DNA of 7,260 bases from Lachnospiraceae bacterium (GTDB lineage Bacteria; Bacillota; Clostridia; Lachnospirales; Lachnospiraceae), in assembly GCA_017613225.1 (NCBI GenBank), contig JAGAEH010000018.1, positions 1-7,260 on the forward strand, read 5' to 3'. Positions 5,362 through 7,260 of this stretch are shown here, in pieces (positions within the stretch are counted from its first letter, which is position 1; the number at the start of each line of letters is the position of its first letter). A program made the position numbers and the translations under genes. The notes beneath the pieces are model-generated. The model was not told the origin of the DNA, made no database searches, and saw only the letters and a program-made list of their open reading frames with translations.

Positions 5362-6354
5362 ATGGTAAAACTGGTCATACATAAAAACGAAGCTGAGCAG
5401 AGGCTGGATAAGTTTCTGCTCAAATATTTGGACAGGGCAGGAACTTCCTTCCTGTACAAGATGCTGCGCAAGAAAAACATCATCTTAAACGGCAAAAAGG
5501 CGGAGGGCAGCGAGCGCCTGGCGGAAGGGGACGAAGTCACCCTGTTCCTTTCGGAGGAGACCTTGACGAAGTTTCGCAGCGGAAAGCAGAGCGTGCCGGC
5601 TGCCGCAAAGCCCACGGGGATCACGCTGGATATCGTCTATGAGGACGAGGATATCCTGCTGATCAACAAGCCCGCGGGACTGCTGTCCCAGAAGGCCGCT
5701 GCCGAAGACGTTTCGTTAAACGACGCGGTGGTGGAGCATGTGCTGCGCGGGCAGGAAAAGCAGGAGAGGAGAGACGCCTTTACGCCCTCCGTCTGCAACC
5801 GGCTGGACCGGAACACCAGCGGCCTGGTGACCGCCGGCAAGACCCTGGCCGGCCTGCAGTTTTTAAGCGAATGCTTCCGCAAAAGGACGGTGGGCAAGTA
5901 CTATCTGGCCCTGGTAGCCGGCGAGATGAAGGAAGACCTGCATCTGGTCAATTATCTTGTCAAGGATGAGGCAAAGAACCAGGTGACCGTCTATCGGTCC
6001 CCCAGGCTCGGGGCCTCCCGGGTGGAGACGGAGGTCCATCCCGTCGGAGGAAATGCCGCCTTAACTCTTGTCAAGCTGAAGCTCTTGACAGGTAAGACTC
6101 ACCAGCTGCGGGCCGTTCTGGCGGACCTGGGGCACCCTGTCATGGGCGATCCCAAGTACGGGAACAAGACTTTGAGCGGCTGGCTGCGGGACTGGTCCCC
6201 CTACCGGTATCAGCTGCTCCACGCCTGGAAGCTGGAGTTTCCTGAACTGGAAGGGCGGTTTTCGCGCCTGAGCGGCAAAAGCTTTACCGCGCCGCTGCCC
6301 GCTGCCTTTGCGGCAGTGCTGGATAAACTGGAACTGGAGGTCCCCAATGGCTAA
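5362..6354 (+). CDS. RluA-family pseudouridine synthase with N-terminal S4 domain
   Basis: The 330-residue enzyme should convert specific uridines of rRNA (or possibly tRNA) to pseudouridine. Residues ~12-72 are an S4 RNA-binding domain ('EAEQRLDKFLLKYL', then 'MLRKKNIILNGKKAEG'). The catalytic domain follows with 'YEDEDILLINKPAGLLSQ' (93-110), the motif II core NRLDRNTSGL with catalytic D149, and 'TGKTHQLRAVLADLGHPVMGD' near residues 243-263. The S4-plus-catalytic layout is that of RluC/RluD-like enzymes, but the exact target uridine cannot be told from sequence, so no symbol is given. The ATG directly abuts the preceding TAA and has no clear ribosome binding site, suggesting re-initiation or coupled translation. 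The end overlaps recU by 8 bases. Confidence 0.94.
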   Translation: MVKLVIHKNEAEQRLDKFLLKYLDRAGTSFLYKMLRKKNIILNGKKAEGSERLAEGDEVTLFLSEETLTKFRSGKQSVPAAAKPTGITLDIVYEDEDILLINKPAGLLSQKAAAEDVSLNDAVVEHVLRGQEKQERRDAFTPSVCNRLDRNTSGLVTAGKTLAGLQFLSECFRKRTVGKYYLALVAGEMKEDLHLVNYLVKDEAKNQVTVYRSPRLGASRVETEVHPVGGNAALTLVKLKLLTGKTHQLRAVLADLGHPVMGDPKYGNKTLSGWLRDWSPYRYQLLHAWKLEFPELEGRFSRLSGKSFTAPLPAAFAAVLDKLELEVPNG

Positions 6355-6883
6355 CTGGAAGACCCACGGTCTGCGCGGTTCCGCGCTGGAAGACCTGATC
6401 AACCACACCATAGAAAAATACAGGGCCCAGGGGCTGGCGCTGATCCAGAAGGTGCCTACCCCCATCACCCCCGTGCAGATCGAGCCCGAGAGCCGACACA
6501 TCACTCTGGCCTACTTCGACCAGAAGAGCACGGTGGACTACATCGGCGTGGTACAGGGCATTCCCGTGTGCTTCGACGCCAAGGAAGTGCACGTAGACAC
6601 CTTTACGCTGCAGAACATCCACGAGCACCAGGTGACCTTCATGCGGGACTTTGAAAAGCAGGGGGGCATTTCCTTTTTCATCGTCTATTACGCCCACCGG
6701 AACGAGCTCTACTACCTGCCCTACGCGGACGTGCAGCGCTTCTGGGACCGGGCCAGGGCCGGCGGCCGCAAGAGCTTCCGCTACGAGGAAGTGGATACCA
6801 GCCGGGCCATTGAGATGAACAATCTGACGGTGCACTTTCTCCCGCAGCTGGTGCGGGATCTGGAGGAACGAGATAACTCATGA
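6347..6883 (+). CDS. recU: Holliday junction resolvase RecU
   Basis: RecU cuts four-way DNA junctions during recombinational repair and chromosome segregation in Bacillota, working with RuvAB in place of RuvC. The 178-residue protein fits the family's usual 170-200. Visible features are the N-terminal 'HGLRGSALED' (E15), 'KVPTPITPVQI' (35-45), the nuclease core STVDYIGV (D64) followed by CFDAKEV (D77, K79), and 'LQNIHEHQ', 'FFIVYY' and 'FWDRARAGGRKSF', all characteristic of RecU. The core matches the PD-(D/E)xK pattern, but Asp occupies the position that is Glu in Bacillus subtilis RecU as I recall it. The ATG at 6347 is chosen because TGGAGG lies 6 bases upstream and homologues begin near here; it overlaps the pseudouridine synthase end by 8 bases. 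In B. subtilis recU is paired with a penicillin-binding protein gene, so this context differs. Confidence 0.93.
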   Translation: MANWKTHGLRGSALEDLINHTIEKYRAQGLALIQKVPTPITPVQIEPESRHITLAYFDQKSTVDYIGVVQGIPVCFDAKEVHVDTFTLQNIHEHQVTFMRDFEKQGGISFFIVYYAHRNELYYLPYADVQRFWDRARAGGRKSFRYEEVDTSRAIEMNNLTVHFLPQLVRDLEERDNS

Positions 6884-7260
6884 AAAAACTGGCGCTGCCT
6901 CACGACGTGCTGATGCGGGTGGAAAAGCCCGCCAGATATCTGGGCAATGAGATCAACGCGACCTATAAGGAACTGAAGCCCGGCATGACGCGCTACGTCA
7001 TGTGCTTTCCGGACGTCTACGAAGTGGGCATGTCCCATCTGGGCCTGCCCATCCTGTATTCCATGTTCAACACGGATCCGGACATCTGGTGCGAGCGGGT
7101 CTATTCCCCCTGGCCGGATCTGGACAAGATCATGCGGGAGCGGAACATCCCTCTGTTTGCCCTGGAGTCCCAGGATCCCATCAAGGATTTCGACTTTCTG
7201 GGCATCACCCTGCAGTACGAGATGTGCTACACCAACATTCTGCAGATCCTGGACCTGGCC
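6880..7260 (+). CDS. B12-binding-like radical SAM protein (TIGR03960-like), 3'-truncated
   Basis: The first 127 codons are visible; the frame runs open off the window edge. Residues such as 'EKPARYLGNEIN', 'CFPDVYEVGMSHLGLPILY' (about 46-64), 'ERVYSPWPDLDKIM', 'PLFALESQDP' and 'LGITLQYEMCYTNIL' are typical of the N-terminal region of the TIGR03960 family, large (~600-residue) radical SAM proteins with a cobalamin-binding-like N-terminal domain. The CxxxCxxC cluster motif would lie further downstream and cannot be seen. The substrate of the family is not established. The ATG overlaps the recU stop in an ATGA arrangement; GGAGG at 6862-6866 is 13 bases upstream, longer than usual, so coupled translation is likely. 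In many Clostridia this gene precedes a TIGR03936/DUF2344 gene, a ribonuclease G gene and rplU-rpmA; whether that holds here is outside the window. Confidence 0.88.
   Translation, partial: MKKLALPHDVLMRVEKPARYLGNEINATYKELKPGMTRYVMCFPDVYEVGMSHLGLPILYSMFNTDPDIWCERVYSPWPDLDKIMRERNIPLFALESQDPIKDFDFLGITLQYEMCYTNILQILDLA

Overview
The window is an ordinary-looking, GC-rich (visibly well above 50%) stretch of chromosome, most likely from an anaerobic Bacillota of the class Clostridia, possibly Lachnospiraceae or a relative. The basis is a RecU-type Holliday junction resolvase (a Bacillota family), strong AGGAGG-like ribosome binding sites, a surface protein with Clostridia-style Cys-pair, Fn3-like and Big2-like modules, and a clostridial coiled-coil gene directly after coaD. 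All nine genes are on the + strand. I see no rRNA, tRNA, CRISPR array, insertion sequence or phage gene.

Region 1 (1-1270): the 3' part of a large secreted or surface protein gene, closed by a rho-independent terminator. Region 2 (1271-4082): an AT-richer 110-base leader with a promoter candidate and an adjoining imperfect palindrome, then four genes: a zinc-ribbon, Gln/Asn-rich, single-pass membrane protein; rsmD (16S rRNA m2G966 methyltransferase); coaD (phosphopantetheine adenylyltransferase, coenzyme A synthesis); and a coiled-coil protein of unknown function. A very strong terminator ends this unit. Region 3 (4083-7260): a 70-base leader with a GC-rich hairpin and a perfect palindrome over the ribosome binding site. 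It is followed by five tightly packed genes: a metallo-beta-lactamase-fold hydrolase, a two-helix membrane protein of unknown function, an S4-domain RluA-type pseudouridine synthase, recU, and the start of a B12-binding-like radical SAM protein (TIGR03960-like). Neighbouring genes in this last run are 9 bases apart, directly adjacent, or overlapping by 8 and 4 bases.

The second and third regions are housekeeping operons that mix RNA modification (RsmD, RluA-type), cofactor synthesis (CoaD), DNA recombination (RecU) and poorly characterised conserved proteins. No clearly new multi-gene system is evident. The points most worth a second look are the unknown membrane protein at 4786-5361, the coiled-coil protein after coaD, the zinc-ribbon membrane protein leading the rsmD-coaD operon, the leader elements before the hydrolase gene, and the Asp-for-Glu difference in the RecU active site.
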